Of a stretch of 64,000 bases of DNA, positions 41,576 through 50,333 are shown piece by piece. Every line of letters starts with the position of its first letter. Within the stretch, counting starts at the first letter, position 1. Made by a program: the position numbers and the translations under genes. Source of the DNA: Bacteroidota bacterium (lineage in GTDB: Bacteria; Bacteroidota; Bacteroidia; Chitinophagales; Chitinophagaceae). Below the pieces are notes generated by a model. That model saw nothing but the letters and a program-made list of their open reading frames with translations, was not told the origin of the DNA and made no database searches. The stretch is taken from NCBI GenBank assembly GCA_023422835.1, contig JAFAGI010000001.1, positions 186,001-250,000 of the forward strand, written 5' to 3'.

Positions 41576-41971
41576 TTATTTTTTTAAAGCCATAATGTCT
41601 TTGGCCAAGGCTTCCGCTTCCTCTATTTTCATATCGGGATGCGCAGTCATTGGCACCTGTCCCCAAACACCGCTGCCCCCGTTCTTAATCTTTTCAGCCA
41701 GGTATTTGATTGTTTCGGGCGTGTTGTCATATTTCTTAGACACATCTACATAAGAAGGGCCAATAGATTTGGTATCTATCTGGTGACAAGCCGCACAATC
41801 GCTTTTTGCCATCAGGTTCTTAAGCGCAATGCCTTCCGGTGAATCTGTCAAACTCTCCTCTACCATTGATTTGGGAGCTTCTGCTTCAGTGGTGGTGGTT
41901 GTAGCAGTATCGTTTCCGCCGCAGGCTGCTAATGCCAATACTATAGAGAGAGAAAATACAAGTTTTTTCAT
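41576..41971 (-). CDS. Lipoprotein c-type cytochrome
   Basis: 131 residues: lipoprotein signal with LALAACGG, a short Thr/Glu-rich linker, then a class I cytochrome c domain with heme motif CAACH and the distal methionine in VWGQVPMTAHP. It is a c551/c552-like electron carrier tethered to a membrane on the periplasmic side; its redox partner is unknown. First gene of a pair with tadA. Confidence 0.9.
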   Translation of the reverse strand: MKKLVFSLSIVLALAACGGNDTATTTTTEAEAPKSMVEESLTDSPEGIALKNLMAKSDCAACHQIDTKSIGPSYVDVSKKYDNTPETIKYLAEKIKNGGSGVWGQVPMTAHPDMKIEEAEALAKDIMALKK

Positions 41972-42119
41972 AACTGGAAATTTTATAGTTTTTGTGTCAT
42001 TGTTTATTTTAATTTGCTAAGATACCATATTTTATCGCCAATCGATATGATAATAATCATAAATAACGCGGCTGCCAGCAGCATATAAATTAATTTTAAA
42101 ATAATCTTTTTATTAAAAT

Positions 42120-42127
42120 TATATTTG
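42120..42127 (+). promoter_or_regulatory. -7 promoter element (TATATTTG) of the PfkB kinase gene
   Basis: Exact TAnnTTTG, 26 bases before the ATG at 42154. Confidence 0.6.
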
Positions 42128-42153
42128 CAGCGAAAATTTTTAATCTAAATCAT

Positions 42154-43077
42154 ATGTCTTTAACTATCGTGGGTACCATGGCATTCGATGCTATTGAAAC
42201 TCCATTTGCAAAAACAGAAAAAACCATCGGCGGCTCTGCAACCTACTGCGCTTACTCCGCAGGTAAATTTATCAACGATATTAACCAGGTATCTATTGTG
42301 GGTTACGACTTCCCTGAAGACGTATTGCACGAACTCAATGAGCAGGGCGTGAAAACAGAAGGCGTGAAAAAGATCAGCGACAAGAAATCTTTTTTCTGGA
42401 GCGGCAAATACCACATGGACATGAACACCCGCGATACGCTGGTTACAGACCTGAATGTACTGGCAGACTTTGACCCGGTAATACCCGACTTTTATAAAAG
42501 CTCTGAATACCTCCTGCTGGGCAACCTCAGCCCCAACATACAGAAAAGTGTGATAGAACAATTTGACACAAGGCCAAAACTAATTGTGCTGGATACCATG
42601 AACTTTTGGATGGAAACAGCTTTGGAAGACCTGAAAGATGTGCTGACCATGACAGATGTGCTGGTAGTGAACGACAGCGAAGCACGCCAGCTTTCCGGGG
42701 AGTATTCATTGATAAAAGCAGCCCGTAAAATCCTGCAGATGGGACCAAAATTCCTGGTGATCAAAAAAGGTGAGCACGGCGCTATGTTGTTTAACCAGGA
42801 CGAGGTTTTCTTTGCTCCCGCCCTGCCGCTGGAAGAAGTGTTTGACCCGACCGGTGCAGGAGACTCCTTTGCGGGTGGATTTATCGGCTACATTGCCAAA
42901 ACAGACGATATTTCTTTTGAAAATATGAAGATCGCTGTAATTATGGGCTCTGTTGTTGCCAGCTTCTGCGTTGAAAAATTGGGCACACAAAAACTGAGGG
43001 AAATCACTAAAACCGAGGTCGATAACAGGCTGCAGCAGTTTATAAGGCTGTGCAGTTTCAATTATTCACTCGAATAA
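42154..43077 (+). CDS. PfkB family carbohydrate kinase
   Basis: Ribokinase-fold kinase of 307 residues. It has the N-terminal GGSATYCAYSAG substrate motif, VVNDSEARQL, and the C-terminal catalytic signature DPTGAGDSFAGGF with the base Asp. The substrate may be a sugar or nucleoside and cannot be assigned. It is followed by pckA on the same strand, but an inverted repeat and a separate promoter lie between. Confidence 0.88.
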   Translation: MSLTIVGTMAFDAIETPFAKTEKTIGGSATYCAYSAGKFINDINQVSIVGYDFPEDVLHELNEQGVKTEGVKKISDKKSFFWSGKYHMDMNTRDTLVTDLNVLADFDPVIPDFYKSSEYLLLGNLSPNIQKSVIEQFDTRPKLIVLDTMNFWMETALEDLKDVLTMTDVLVVNDSEARQLSGEYSLIKAARKILQMGPKFLVIKKGEHGAMLFNQDEVFFAPALPLEEVFDPTGAGDSFAGGFIGYIAKTDDISFENMKIAVIMGSVVASFCVEKLGTQKLREITKTEVDNRLQQFIRLCSFNYSLE

Positions 43078-43109
43078 ATTACCTTTTATTTTACGAAATA
43101 GTTATTTTA

Positions 43110-43149
43110 TACAAAAACTGACGAAAATCATTTTTTGTTAGTTTTTGTA
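43110..43149. promoter_or_regulatory. Candidate operator (inverted repeat) at the pckA promoter
   Basis: TACAAAAACTGAC (43110-43122) and GTTAGTTTTTGTA (43137-43149) form a 13-bp inverted repeat with one mismatch. The right arm overlaps the likely -33 region and ends four bases before the -7 box of pckA. Confidence 0.5.
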
Positions 43150-43153
43150 TGAG

Positions 43154-43161
43154 TAATTTTG
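43154..43161 (+). promoter_or_regulatory. -7 promoter element (TAATTTTG) of pckA
   Basis: Exact TAnnTTTG with TTTG at 43134-43137 as possible -33 element. The leader to the ATG is about 90 bases. Confidence 0.6.
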
Positions 43162-43253
43162 CATCTGATGGGTTAGAAATACAGTAACAGTGGCCGCACA
43201 TTACCCTCAGGAAACAAATTCTAATTTCTCATAAATAAAAAGTATAAATAACT

Positions 43254-44858
43254 ATGGCAACACAAAAATCTGCACAAGATCTCAACCTCAGCCAATATGG
43301 CATCTCCGGCACAACGGAAGTAGTTTACAATCCTTCTTACGAAGAACTTTACCAGGCAGAAGTAGATCCTGCAAACGAAGGCTTTGAAAAAGGTATAGTT
43401 ACAGAAAGCGGTGCTGTTGCCGTGAAAACAGGCATATTCACCGGCCGTTCTCCTAAGGACAGGTATATTGTAAAAGACGAAATTTCTGCTGATACAATCT
43501 GGTGGGACGGCAAGATCAACGTGCCTACAACCAAAGAAGTTTTTAACGAATTAAAAGACCTGGTTACCAACCAGCTTTCAAACAAAAAATTATATGTAGT
43601 AGATACCTTCTGTGGCACCAACCCGGATACAAGGCTGAAAGTAAGGTTCATCGTGGAAGTAGCCTGGCAGGCACACTTCGTAACCAACATGTTCATCCGC
43701 CCGTCTCACTACGAACTGCAAAACTATGGTAATCCTGACTTTGTGGTAATGAACGGTTCAAAAGTTACCAACCCCAACTGGAAAGAACACGGTTTAAATT
43801 CAGAGAACTTTGTAATGTTTGATCTTACACAAAAAATTCAGATCATTGGTGGTACCTGGTATGGCGGTGAGATGAAAAAAGGCATGTTCTCTATGATGAA
43901 CTATTACCTGCCGCTGAAAGGCATGGCTTCTATGCACTGCTCTGCAAACGTAGGTGAAGCCGGTGACGTAGCCGTATTCTTCGGTCTTTCCGGTACAGGT
44001 AAAACTACTTTATCTGCCGATCCTAAACGTTACCTGATCGGTGATGACGAGCACGGATGGGACAACAATGGTGTATTCAACTACGAAGGTGGTTGCTATG
44101 CTAAAGTGATTGATCTTTCTGAAGAAAAAGAACCCGATATCTGGAGAGCTATCAGACGCGATGCTTTACTGGAAAACGTTGTTGTAAGCGAAGACGGAAA
44201 GGTAGATTATAAAGACAACTCTATCACTGAAAACACCAGAGTTTCTTACCCGATCTACCACATCAACAAAATAGTACTTCCTTCCAAAGCAGGACATGCT
44301 AAAAAGATCGTTTACTTATCTGCAGATGCCTTCGGCGTATTGCCCCCGGTTTCTATCCTTACCGATGAGCAGGCACAATACCATTTCCTATGCGGCTATA
44401 CTTCTAAACTGGCTGGTACTGAAAGAGGCATTACTGAGCCTACCCCGTCTTTCTCACCTGCATTTGGCGAAGCCTTCCTTTCATTGCACCCAACCATGTA
44501 CTCTAAAACACTGATTGGTAAAATGAAAGAGCACGGAGCAAAAGCTTACCTGGTAAATACAGGCTGGAACGGTACAGGCAAAAGGATTTCCCTGAAAGAT
44601 ACAAGAGCAATTATCGATGCGATCTTAGATGGCTCTATCGACCAGGCAGAAACAGATACAATCCCTGTAATGAACCTGACTTATCCTAAATCTTTACCAA
44701 ACGTTTCTGATATTTTAGACCCGAGAGCTACTTATGCCAACGCTTCTGAATGGGAAGAAAAAGCAAAAAGCCTTGCTGCTAAATATATTGCTAACTTTGA
44801 GCAATACACAGATACTGAAGAAGGTAAAAAACTGGTGGCAGCAGGTCCAACAGTTTAA
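43254..44858 (+). CDS. pckA: Phosphoenolpyruvate carboxykinase (ATP)
   Basis: Converts oxaloacetate and ATP to phosphoenolpyruvate in gluconeogenesis. The 534-residue protein has the P-loop [11 protein letters not shown] (Lys250), the metal-site [12 protein letters not shown] and [12 protein letters not shown], and a normal C-terminus. It uses codons strongly biased to a few forms compared with neighbours, suggesting high expression. A long leader with an inverted-repeat operator candidate precedes it, and a terminator follows. Confidence 0.97.
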   Translation: MATQKSAQDLNLSQYGISGTTEVVYNPSYEELYQAEVDPANEGFEKGIVTESGAVAVKTGIFTGRSPKDRYIVKDEISADTIWWDGKINVPTTKEVFNELKDLVTNQLSNKKLYVVDTFCGTNPDTRLKVRFIVEVAWQAHFVTNMFIRPSHYELQNYGNPDFVVMNGSKVTNPNWKEHGLNSENFVMFDLTQKIQIIGGTWYGGEMKKGMFSMMNYYLPLKGMASMHCSANVGEAGDVAVFFGLSGTGKTTLSADPKRYLIGDDEHGWDNNGVFNYEGGCYAKVIDLSEEKEPDIWRAIRRDALLENVVVSEDGKVDYKDNSITENTRVSYPIYHINKIVLPSKAGHAKKIVYLSADAFGVLPPVSILTDEQAQYHFLCGYTSKLAGTERGITEPTPSFSPAFGEAFLSLHPTMYSKTLIGKMKEHGAKAYLVNTGWNGTGKRISLKDTRAIIDAILDGSIDQAETDTIPVMNLTYPKSLPNVSDILDPRATYANASEWEEKAKSLAAKYIANFEQYTDTEEGKKLVAAGPTV

Positions 44859-44881
44859 TTACAAGATTTTAATTATTACAG

Positions 44882-44913
44882 AGACTGTCTCATTGCGGGA
44901 CAGTCTTTTTTTT
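44882..44913 (+). terminator. Terminator of pckA
   Basis: Perfect 8-bp stem AGACTGTC/GACAGTCT (44882-44889 with 44899-44906) and eight T. Shares 15 identical bases with the beta-galactosidase terminator. Confidence 0.92.
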
Positions 44914-45144
44914 GGCAAGCAATGTATATACATCATAAAAATGATCACGCATAGGAAACCTTATCGCTATGGTGTAGGAATGTACATCCTCCCATCCCAA
45001 ACATTAAAATATTTACGGATGATAAGTATATCCGCACCCTACATCCGCTTTTATCAGTAACATTGACAGCACATTTTGTTTTAAAATTCTCTATAACAAC
45101 AATTAAATTTCAATAACTTTACATTAAACAATAAACTTGAAAAC

Positions 45145-46125
45145 ATGCGAAGATGGATGCTTGCCGTATTGTTATTGTGCTGCACACAGGCTAATGCACA
45201 GGCAGATACTACAGGAGTACCGCACGCACAAACATGGGCGCTGGTTTCACAATCGGTATTGAATATCCGCAGGGAACCGGACTACAGGGCAGAAATGACA
45301 ACACAGGCCTTGCTGGGCACACCATTGAAGTTGATGGCTAAAACCCGCGGCTGGATAAAGGTGCAGACACCGGAAGGATATGAAGGTTGGACAAGCGCGC
45401 CGCTGTTGCCTATCGACTCGCTGGAATTGCATAAGAGAAATAAACAACCGCGCGTGATTGTTACAGACAACAACAGTTTTGTTTACGCTACAGCCAATGA
45501 GCACAGCGAAATAGTTACCGAGGTGGTGATGGGTAATATTTTATACTTGGAAAATTTCAACGCTCAAAAACACTTGTATAAAGTTGCCCTGCCCGATGGC
45601 AGGAAAGGATTCATTAACAGCGCTGCCGTAAAGAAATGGAATGACTGGAAAACATCCATATTGCTTACCGGCACAAGTATTGAAAAGCTTTCTAAAAGAT
45701 TTTTAGGCGTGCCTTACTTTTGGGGCGGCACTTCACCGCGGGGCCTGGATTGCAGCGGGCTTACCAAAACCACCTACCTGATGCATGGCATTATATTGCC
45801 ACGCGATGCACGCCAGCAGTATCTCACAGGCACACCCGTAGATTCTGCTGGCAGTTTCAGTAAGCTGGCCAAAGGAGACCTGTTGTTTTTTGGAAGAAAA
45901 GACAAAACAGACTCCACAAAATACAACATCATCCACACAGCCATTTACCTGCAAAATGCACAATTCATACACGCCAATGATGGATATGTGCAGATAAACA
46001 GTTTAAACCCCGCTGATAAGAACTACGATAAACACAACCACAGCCGGTATGTGGCAGCCAAAAGAATTTTAAACCAGCCTGTAAACGGCACCTGGAGCAT
46101 ATTTGAGCATCCCTGGTACCGGTAA
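45145..46125 (+). CDS. Exported SH3b-NlpC/P60 cell-wall endopeptidase
   Basis: 326 residues: signal peptide ending ANAQ, two SH3b-like domains (about 30-170), then NlpC/P60 with nucleophile Cys203 in GLDCSGLTK and His264 in IIHTAIYL, followed by FIHANDG. The layout matches YkfC-type gamma-D-glutamyl-L-diamino acid endopeptidases that trim muropeptides. The next gene, 16 bases on, is a dipeptide epimerase that would act on the L-Ala-D-Glu released. Confidence 0.9.
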   Translation: MRRWMLAVLLLCCTQANAQADTTGVPHAQTWALVSQSVLNIRREPDYRAEMTTQALLGTPLKLMAKTRGWIKVQTPEGYEGWTSAPLLPIDSLELHKRNKQPRVIVTDNNSFVYATANEHSEIVTEVVMGNILYLENFNAQKHLYKVALPDGRKGFINSAAVKKWNDWKTSILLTGTSIEKLSKRFLGVPYFWGGTSPRGLDCSGLTKTTYLMHGIILPRDARQQYLTGTPVDSAGSFSKLAKGDLLFFGRKDKTDSTKYNIIHTAIYLQNAQFIHANDGYVQINSLNPADKNYDKHNHSRYVAAKRILNQPVNGTWSIFEHPWYR

Positions 46126-46141
46126 AATATATCTGTAAACA

Positions 46142-47284
46142 ATGGAAATAAGAAGAAGAACTTTTCTGAAATCACTCGGGCTGCTAGGCGGCGCCTCGCT
46201 GCTAAGTTTTCCGGCTACGGCATCAACATTTTACAAAAGGCCCGGCACTTCAAAGCTGAAATTGCAATGGATGCCTTATGATCTGCAACTAAAGCATGTG
46301 TTTAGCATATCGAACAGTTCGCGCAAAACGACGCCTGTAGTACTTACTGCCTTAACATACGATGGCGTCACAGGTTATGGAGAAGCTTCCCTGCCGCCCT
46401 ATCTTGGCGAGTCGCAGGCTTCTGTAATGGAATTTTTAAAGAAGATGGACTTGTCAGCTTTTGCCGACCCTTTTCATACAGAAGAAATCCTGGAGTATAC
46501 AGATAAGCTGACAGAAAACAACACAGCCGCGAAAGCCGCAGTAGATATAGCTTTGCACGATCTCACGGGCAAGCTGATGCAACAACCCTGGCATAAGATA
46601 TATGGCCTGAACACCGATAAAATACCATACACTACCTACACGATTGGCATAGACTCCGACGAGATGATCGGGAAGAAAATAAAAGAAGTAGAAGGGCAAT
46701 TTAAAATACTGAAAGTAAAACTCGGCAGCAATGATGACAAACGCATTATCAACGCCGTGCGCACAGCAACCAATGTGCCGCTGGCAGTAGATGCCAACCA
46801 GGGCTGGAAAGACAAGCATCTGGCGCTTGACATGATCCATTGGCTGAAAGAACAAGGCGTTGTAATGGTAGAGCAGCCTATAAATAAATACCGGCTCGAC
46901 GATAATGCCTGGGTCACGGAAAGAAGTCCCCTGCCCGTGTTTGGCGACGAGTCTGTACAAAGGCTGCGCGACGTGGAAAGAATGAAAGGTGTATTCTCCG
47001 GCATCAATATTAAGCTGATGAAGTGTACAGGCATGCGTGAAGCCTGGCAGATGCGCAACTTTGCGCGTACTTTAGGCATGAAAGTAATGATAGGTTGTAT
47101 GACGGAGACTTCCTGTGCTATCGCCGCGGCTGCGCAACTGGCAGCCGGCATGGACTTCACCGATCTTGACGGCGCACTGCTGATACAAAACGATGCATTC
47201 TACGGAGCAAAATTTACCGGTGGGAAAATTATTCCAAATGACCTGCCGGGTATCGGGGTAAAGCCTGTGAATAAACTTTTCTAA
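46142..47284 (+). CDS. Dipeptide (L-Ala-D/L-Glu) epimerase with Tat-like signal
   Basis: Enolase-superfamily enzyme of 380 residues. Catalytic lysines appear in LKVKLGS and NIKLMKCTG, metal ligands in VDANQGW, VEQP and GDESVQ, and the dipeptide-specific DxD in DFTDLDGALL. The N-terminus MEIRRRTFLKSLGLLGG is a twin-arginine export signal, so the folded enzyme probably works in the periplasm. It forms an operon with the NlpC/P60 gene. Family assignment is strong; the exact dipeptide is inferred from the neighbour. Confidence 0.88.
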   Translation: MEIRRRTFLKSLGLLGGASLLSFPATASTFYKRPGTSKLKLQWMPYDLQLKHVFSISNSSRKTTPVVLTALTYDGVTGYGEASLPPYLGESQASVMEFLKKMDLSAFADPFHTEEILEYTDKLTENNTAAKAAVDIALHDLTGKLMQQPWHKIYGLNTDKIPYTTYTIGIDSDEMIGKKIKEVEGQFKILKVKLGSNDDKRIINAVRTATNVPLAVDANQGWKDKHLALDMIHWLKEQGVVMVEQPINKYRLDDNAWVTERSPLPVFGDESVQRLRDVERMKGVFSGINIKLMKCTGMREAWQMRNFARTLGMKVMIGCMTETSCAIAAAAQLAAGMDFTDLDGALLIQNDAFYGAKFTGGKIIPNDLPGIGVKPVNKLF

Positions 47285-47526
47285 AAACATGCATAAAAAA
47301 AGCAATTCACTATTTTTTGTTGACCATATGATGGCCTGTAATAGTACAGGAGAACAGCATAATCCTTAAAGGCACTGCAGGCACAGCTGTATTGCTGATC
47401 CTTTGCAAAATCTGTTTCATATACAATCTTATCCTAGGCACATACTGGAAATACCCTGGGAAAAATAGTAGCAAACCGCATTCAAGAATTTGCTCTGTTT
47501 ATAGAGATAGCTTTGAAAAATTTCAC

Positions 47527-47548
47527 GCACTCCATACGTTCAGAGTGC
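47527..47548 (-). terminator. Weak terminator-like hairpin
   Basis: GCACTC/GAGTGC, 6-bp stem with a 10-base loop, followed on the minus strand by GTGAAATTTTT. It lies just after the coiled-coil gene. I see nothing else in the 277-base gap 47285-47561. Confidence 0.4.
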
Positions 47549-47561
47549 TTGTGAACGAAGC

Positions 47562-47837
47562 TTATCCGGCAGAATCCGGCTCTTCTAATTTATTGTCTTT
47601 GGAAAATTTATCCCGCACTTCCGTAAACTCCTGGAACAAGGCATCCATCTTTTCTACAGCATCGTCCATTTCGGCAAATACATCAGGGATCTTTTCTTCC
47701 AGCAGTTTATTGCCAAGCTCAATATTATCTACCTCTATTTGCGCAACTTTCTTCACTACCGAAGTCTGGCTGTTCCTTAAATCATCCAGTTGACGCAAAA
47801 TCTTGTCCATTAAGTCCAGCTTTTCTCTGTTGTTCAT
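47562..47837 (-). CDS. Small coiled-coil protein
   Basis: 91 residues, acidic, almost entirely alpha-helical with heptad-like spacing (KLDLMDKILRQLDDLRNSQ ... EMDDAVEKMDALFQEF). No signal peptide, no known domain. It stands alone on the minus strand between convergent and divergent neighbours. The clean ATG start and a hairpin after the stop support a real gene; function unknown. Confidence 0.7.
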   Translation of the reverse strand: MNNREKLDLMDKILRQLDDLRNSQTSVVKKVAQIEVDNIELGNKLLEEKIPDVFAEMDDAVEKMDALFQEFTEVRDKFSKDNKLEEPDSAG

Positions 47838-48009
47838 AATCTATATTTTGTTGACTATAAGTATAGCCACAAATAACATGCAAAGTTTTTTACTACAGAT
47901 TTCAACTTATCTAATGATATATGTAAATGAAAACATTATGCATTATCTTGTTACTACATATATTTAAAATGCTAAATTTTAATTATTTCATTATTATCTT
48001 GCGGAGGTT

Positions 48010-48024
48010 TGGCACAATCTTAGT
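48010..48024 (+). promoter_or_regulatory. Possible sigma-54-like promoter
   Basis: TGGCACAATCTTAGT matches the -24 half (TGGCAC) of the sigma-54 consensus exactly and the -12 half only in part. It is 13 bases before the ATG at 48037. No TAnnTTTG is present here. Confidence 0.3.
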
Positions 48025-48036
48025 TTAAACAACTAC

Positions 48037-48243
48037 ATGAACAGAACTAAAAAAATATATCAACTTGTAATGGTTACACTGCCGTTATTATCACTGGCAC
48101 TGACCTTTTTGATTATTCAGCCCGCCAGCATTATAGGTTATGTACTGTGCGCGCTGATAGGATTTACGGTATACTTTTTCCTATGGTTGATCGTGGGAAA
48201 AATAATTCCTGACTATGTAAAGAACCTAAGAAAAAATAAATAA
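48037..48243 (+). CDS. Small two-helix membrane protein
   Basis: 68 residues with a basic N-terminus (MNRTKKIYQ), two hydrophobic helices and a basic C-terminal tail (KNLRKNK). No known family. A good terminator follows at once, which supports a real single-gene unit. The possible sigma-54-like promoter would make it conditionally expressed. Confidence 0.7.
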   Translation: MNRTKKIYQLVMVTLPLLSLALTFLIIQPASIIGYVLCALIGFTVYFFLWLIVGKIIPDYVKNLRKNK

Positions 48244-48257
48244 CCATTTTTAATTAA

Positions 48258-48282
48258 AGAGTTTCACGGAAGCTCTTTTTTT
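48258..48282 (+). terminator. Terminator of the 68-residue membrane protein gene
   Basis: Stem AGAGTTTC/GAAGCTCT with one G-T pair and ACG loop, then seven T. Confidence 0.85.
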
Positions 48283-48333
48283 ATGCCTTTTAATGGGTAA
48301 TAGCTATTTTTACGAGAACTAAAGCACCATATT

Positions 48334-48795
48334 TTGTACAGCAAAGAAGAAGCAGCACAGATCAAAAAAGATTTCTGGACCAGTTACGGCCGCTATATGG
48401 CGCCTGTACTTTCGGCTGAAGGCATTACTCAAAACTGGATCAACTACAGCACAGGTATTAAACATGTATTTTTCAGAACGCAATTTGAAAGAAAGTATGC
48501 TTACGCGGGCGTCCATATAATGCACCCGGATGCATCGCTGAGGTCTCTGCTGTTTCTGCAATTTACCCGGCTCAAAAACATATTAGATGAGGCGCTCCAG
48601 GAAGAATGGGTTTGGGAAGAACACGCTATTGATGGTTTCGGGAAGCCTTACAGCAGGATATACATCGAACTGAAAAATGTAAGCCTTTACCGTAAAGATG
48701 ATTGGCCTTCCGTGATCTCCTTTTTGAATTCGCGCATCATAGCCCTCGATACATTCTGGAATGAGGTAAAGGATAGTTTTGATGTTTTCAGGTAA
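48334..48795 (+). CDS. DUF4268 family protein
   Basis: 153 residues, cytosolic. It starts with the family-typical YSKEEAAQIKKDFWTSYGRYM and ends with WPSVISFLNSRI...LDTFWNEVKD. The start codon is TTG at 48334, because no ATG occurs until residue 21 and the family start coincides with the TTG. DUF4268 also occurs fused to nuclease-like domains in other proteins, but this is a stand-alone copy; function unknown. Confidence 0.85.
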   Translation: MYSKEEAAQIKKDFWTSYGRYMAPVLSAEGITQNWINYSTGIKHVFFRTQFERKYAYAGVHIMHPDASLRSLLFLQFTRLKNILDEALQEEWVWEEHAIDGFGKPYSRIYIELKNVSLYRKDDWPSVISFLNSRIIALDTFWNEVKDSFDVFR

Positions 48796-48866
48796 TAATT
48801 AATCTCATTCCGTTAGATTATTTTTATGGTAATAAAAGCATTAATACTATTGCATTTCTACAAAAT

Positions 48867-48880
48867 ATGACTTTTGTCAT
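48867..48880. promoter_or_regulatory. Palindrome upstream of mdh
   Basis: ATGAC-TTTT-GTCAT, a perfect 5-bp inverted repeat with the spacing typical of Crp/Fnr-family sites, 50 bases before the -7 box of mdh. Confidence 0.4.
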
Positions 48881-48929
48881 TATTGCAGATTTTACACATA
48901 TTTTAGAGCCGGTTACAAGCGGATTTTAT

Positions 48930-48937
48930 TAACTTTG
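48930..48937 (+). promoter_or_regulatory. -7 promoter element (TAACTTTG) of mdh
   Basis: Exact TAnnTTTG, 46 bases before the ATG at 48984. Confidence 0.65.
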
Positions 48938-48983
48938 AACGGATAGACCTCATCATATTTGAAATCTTAAAACTAAAAATTTT

Positions 48984-49931
48984 ATGTCAAAAGTAACAGT
49001 TGTAGGCGCCGGAAACGTAGGTGCCAGTTGTGCAGAATATATTGCAATTAAGAACTTTGCCTCTGAAGTTGTATTAATTGATATCAAAGAAGGTTTTGCA
49101 GAAGGTAAAGCTATGGATTTGATGCAAACCGCCTCCCTAAACGGTTTCGATACAAGAATAACAGGCGTAACCAATGACTATAGTAAAACAGCCGGTTCCA
49201 AAGTAGCTGTTATTACTTCGGGTGTTCCCCGCAAACCAGGCATGACAAGAGAAGATCTGATTGGTATAAATGCAGGCATTGTAAAAGACGTGACCACAAA
49301 AATTTTAGAGCACTCTCCCGAGGCTATTATTATAGTAGTAAGTAACCCGATGGATACCATGACTTACCTGTCTCATAAAGCATCTGGCTTACCTAAAAAC
49401 AGGATCATAGGTATGGGCGGCGCGTTGGATAGCGCTCGCTTTAAATACAGGCTGGCAGAAGCTTTGGAATGCCCTGCTTCCGATGTCGATGGCATGGTAA
49501 TAGGCGCACACTCAGATACGGGAATGGTGCCTTTAATGAGCAAAGCCACCAGGAACGGTGTACCTGTTGTAAATTTTATTGACGAGGAAAAACAAAGTTA
49601 TGTAATTGAAGAAACTAAAATTGGCGGTGCTACACTTACCAAACTTTTAGGCACTTCCGCCTGGTATGCTCCCGGGGCTGCAGTAAGTGTACTGGTACAC
49701 TCCATCCTAGCTGATCAGAAGAAAATGGTTCCCTGCTCACTGATGCTTGACGGTGAATACGGCCTCAGCGATATCTGCTTTGGCGTGCCTGCAATCATTG
49801 GTAAAAACGGCGTAGAGAAAATTGTGGAAGTAGAGTTAACTGAAGACGAAAAAGCTAAGTTTAATGAGGCTGCCGATGCAGTACGCAAAACAAACGATGT
49901 GTTGTACGAAATTAACGTACTGAATAAATAA
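48984..49931 (+). CDS. mdh: Malate dehydrogenase
   Basis: NAD-dependent interconversion of malate and oxaloacetate in the TCA cycle. The 315-residue protein has the GAGNVGASCAEY nucleotide loop, the substrate-binding TSGVPRKPGMTREDL, VSNPMDTMTYL and the catalytic His in IGAHSDTGMVP. The methionine-containing GMTR motif separates it from lactate dehydrogenase. Own promoter and a bidirectional terminator. Confidence 0.97.
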   Translation: MSKVTVVGAGNVGASCAEYIAIKNFASEVVLIDIKEGFAEGKAMDLMQTASLNGFDTRITGVTNDYSKTAGSKVAVITSGVPRKPGMTREDLIGINAGIVKDVTTKILEHSPEAIIIVVSNPMDTMTYLSHKASGLPKNRIIGMGGALDSARFKYRLAEALECPASDVDGMVIGAHSDTGMVPLMSKATRNGVPVVNFIDEEKQSYVIEETKIGGATLTKLLGTSAWYAPGAAVSVLVHSILADQKKMVPCSLMLDGEYGLSDICFGVPAIIGKNGVEKIVEVELTEDEKAKFNEAADAVRKTNDVLYEINVLNK

Positions 49932-49950
49932 AAGTGGATATAGATAAAAA

Positions 49951-49985
49951 AAACCGGTTGGCAGATACTTGTCAACCGGTTTTTT
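49951..49985 (+). terminator. Bidirectional terminator between mdh and cupin gene
   Basis: 10-bp stem AAACCGGTTG/CAACCGGTTT (49951-49960 with 49973-49982), with T on the right and A on the left, serving both convergent genes. Confidence 0.9.
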
Positions 49986-50001
49986 ATTAATACTGCTATC
50001 G

Positions 50002-50328
50002 CTATCCTTTGATCATGGTAAGCAGCATTTTAAATTTTTCTATTGCCAGCAAAGCATGTGGTATATTGGCCGGCAGTATAATGGATTCACCTGCTTTCAC
50101 AAGATGCTTCTCGTCTTTTATAGCTATTTCTGCCACCCCGTCGATCACTGAAACCAAGGCATCGTAGGGAGAAGTATGTTCAGTAAGGCCTTGTTCTTTA
50201 TCAAAAGAAAATAAGGTAATATTGCCTGCATCGTTTTTTAATACCTGCTTGCTTACAACTCCGTCTGCAGAATAATCTACCAGTCTATCAAAATTCAGCA
50301 CTACTCCTTTATCGAATGTTATTGCCAT
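50002..50328 (-). CDS. Cupin domain protein
   Basis: 108 residues forming one small double-stranded beta-helix: EHTSPYDALVSVIDGVAEI, the GESIILPANIPHAL segment and LLTM. The usual first metal-binding HxH is reduced to a single histidine (EHTS), so metal binding is uncertain. It lies six bases after ricT and is the last gene of the gpx-holB-ricT run. Role unknown. Confidence 0.82.
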   Translation of the reverse strand: MAITFDKGVVLNFDRLVDYSADGVVSKQVLKNDAGNITLFSFDKEQGLTEHTSPYDALVSVIDGVAEIAIKDEKHLVKAGESIILPANIPHALLAIEKFKMLLTMIKG

Positions 50329-50333
50329 AATAA

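Noticed and set aside
43110..43149. Terminator of the PfkB kinase gene
   Set aside because: The stem is A/T-rich with no following T run, and its right arm overlaps the pckA promoter; an operator is more likely.
44914..45144. Small RNA or hairpin element between pckA and the NlpC/P60 gene
   Set aside because: Only short imperfect pairings (CGGAT/ATCCG, TGTAGG/CCTACA) and no promoter or terminator were seen.
47392..47793. Plus-strand ORF of 133 codons
   Set aside because: Mostly antisense to the coiled-coil gene with a Ser/Thr-rich shadow composition and no recognisable domain.
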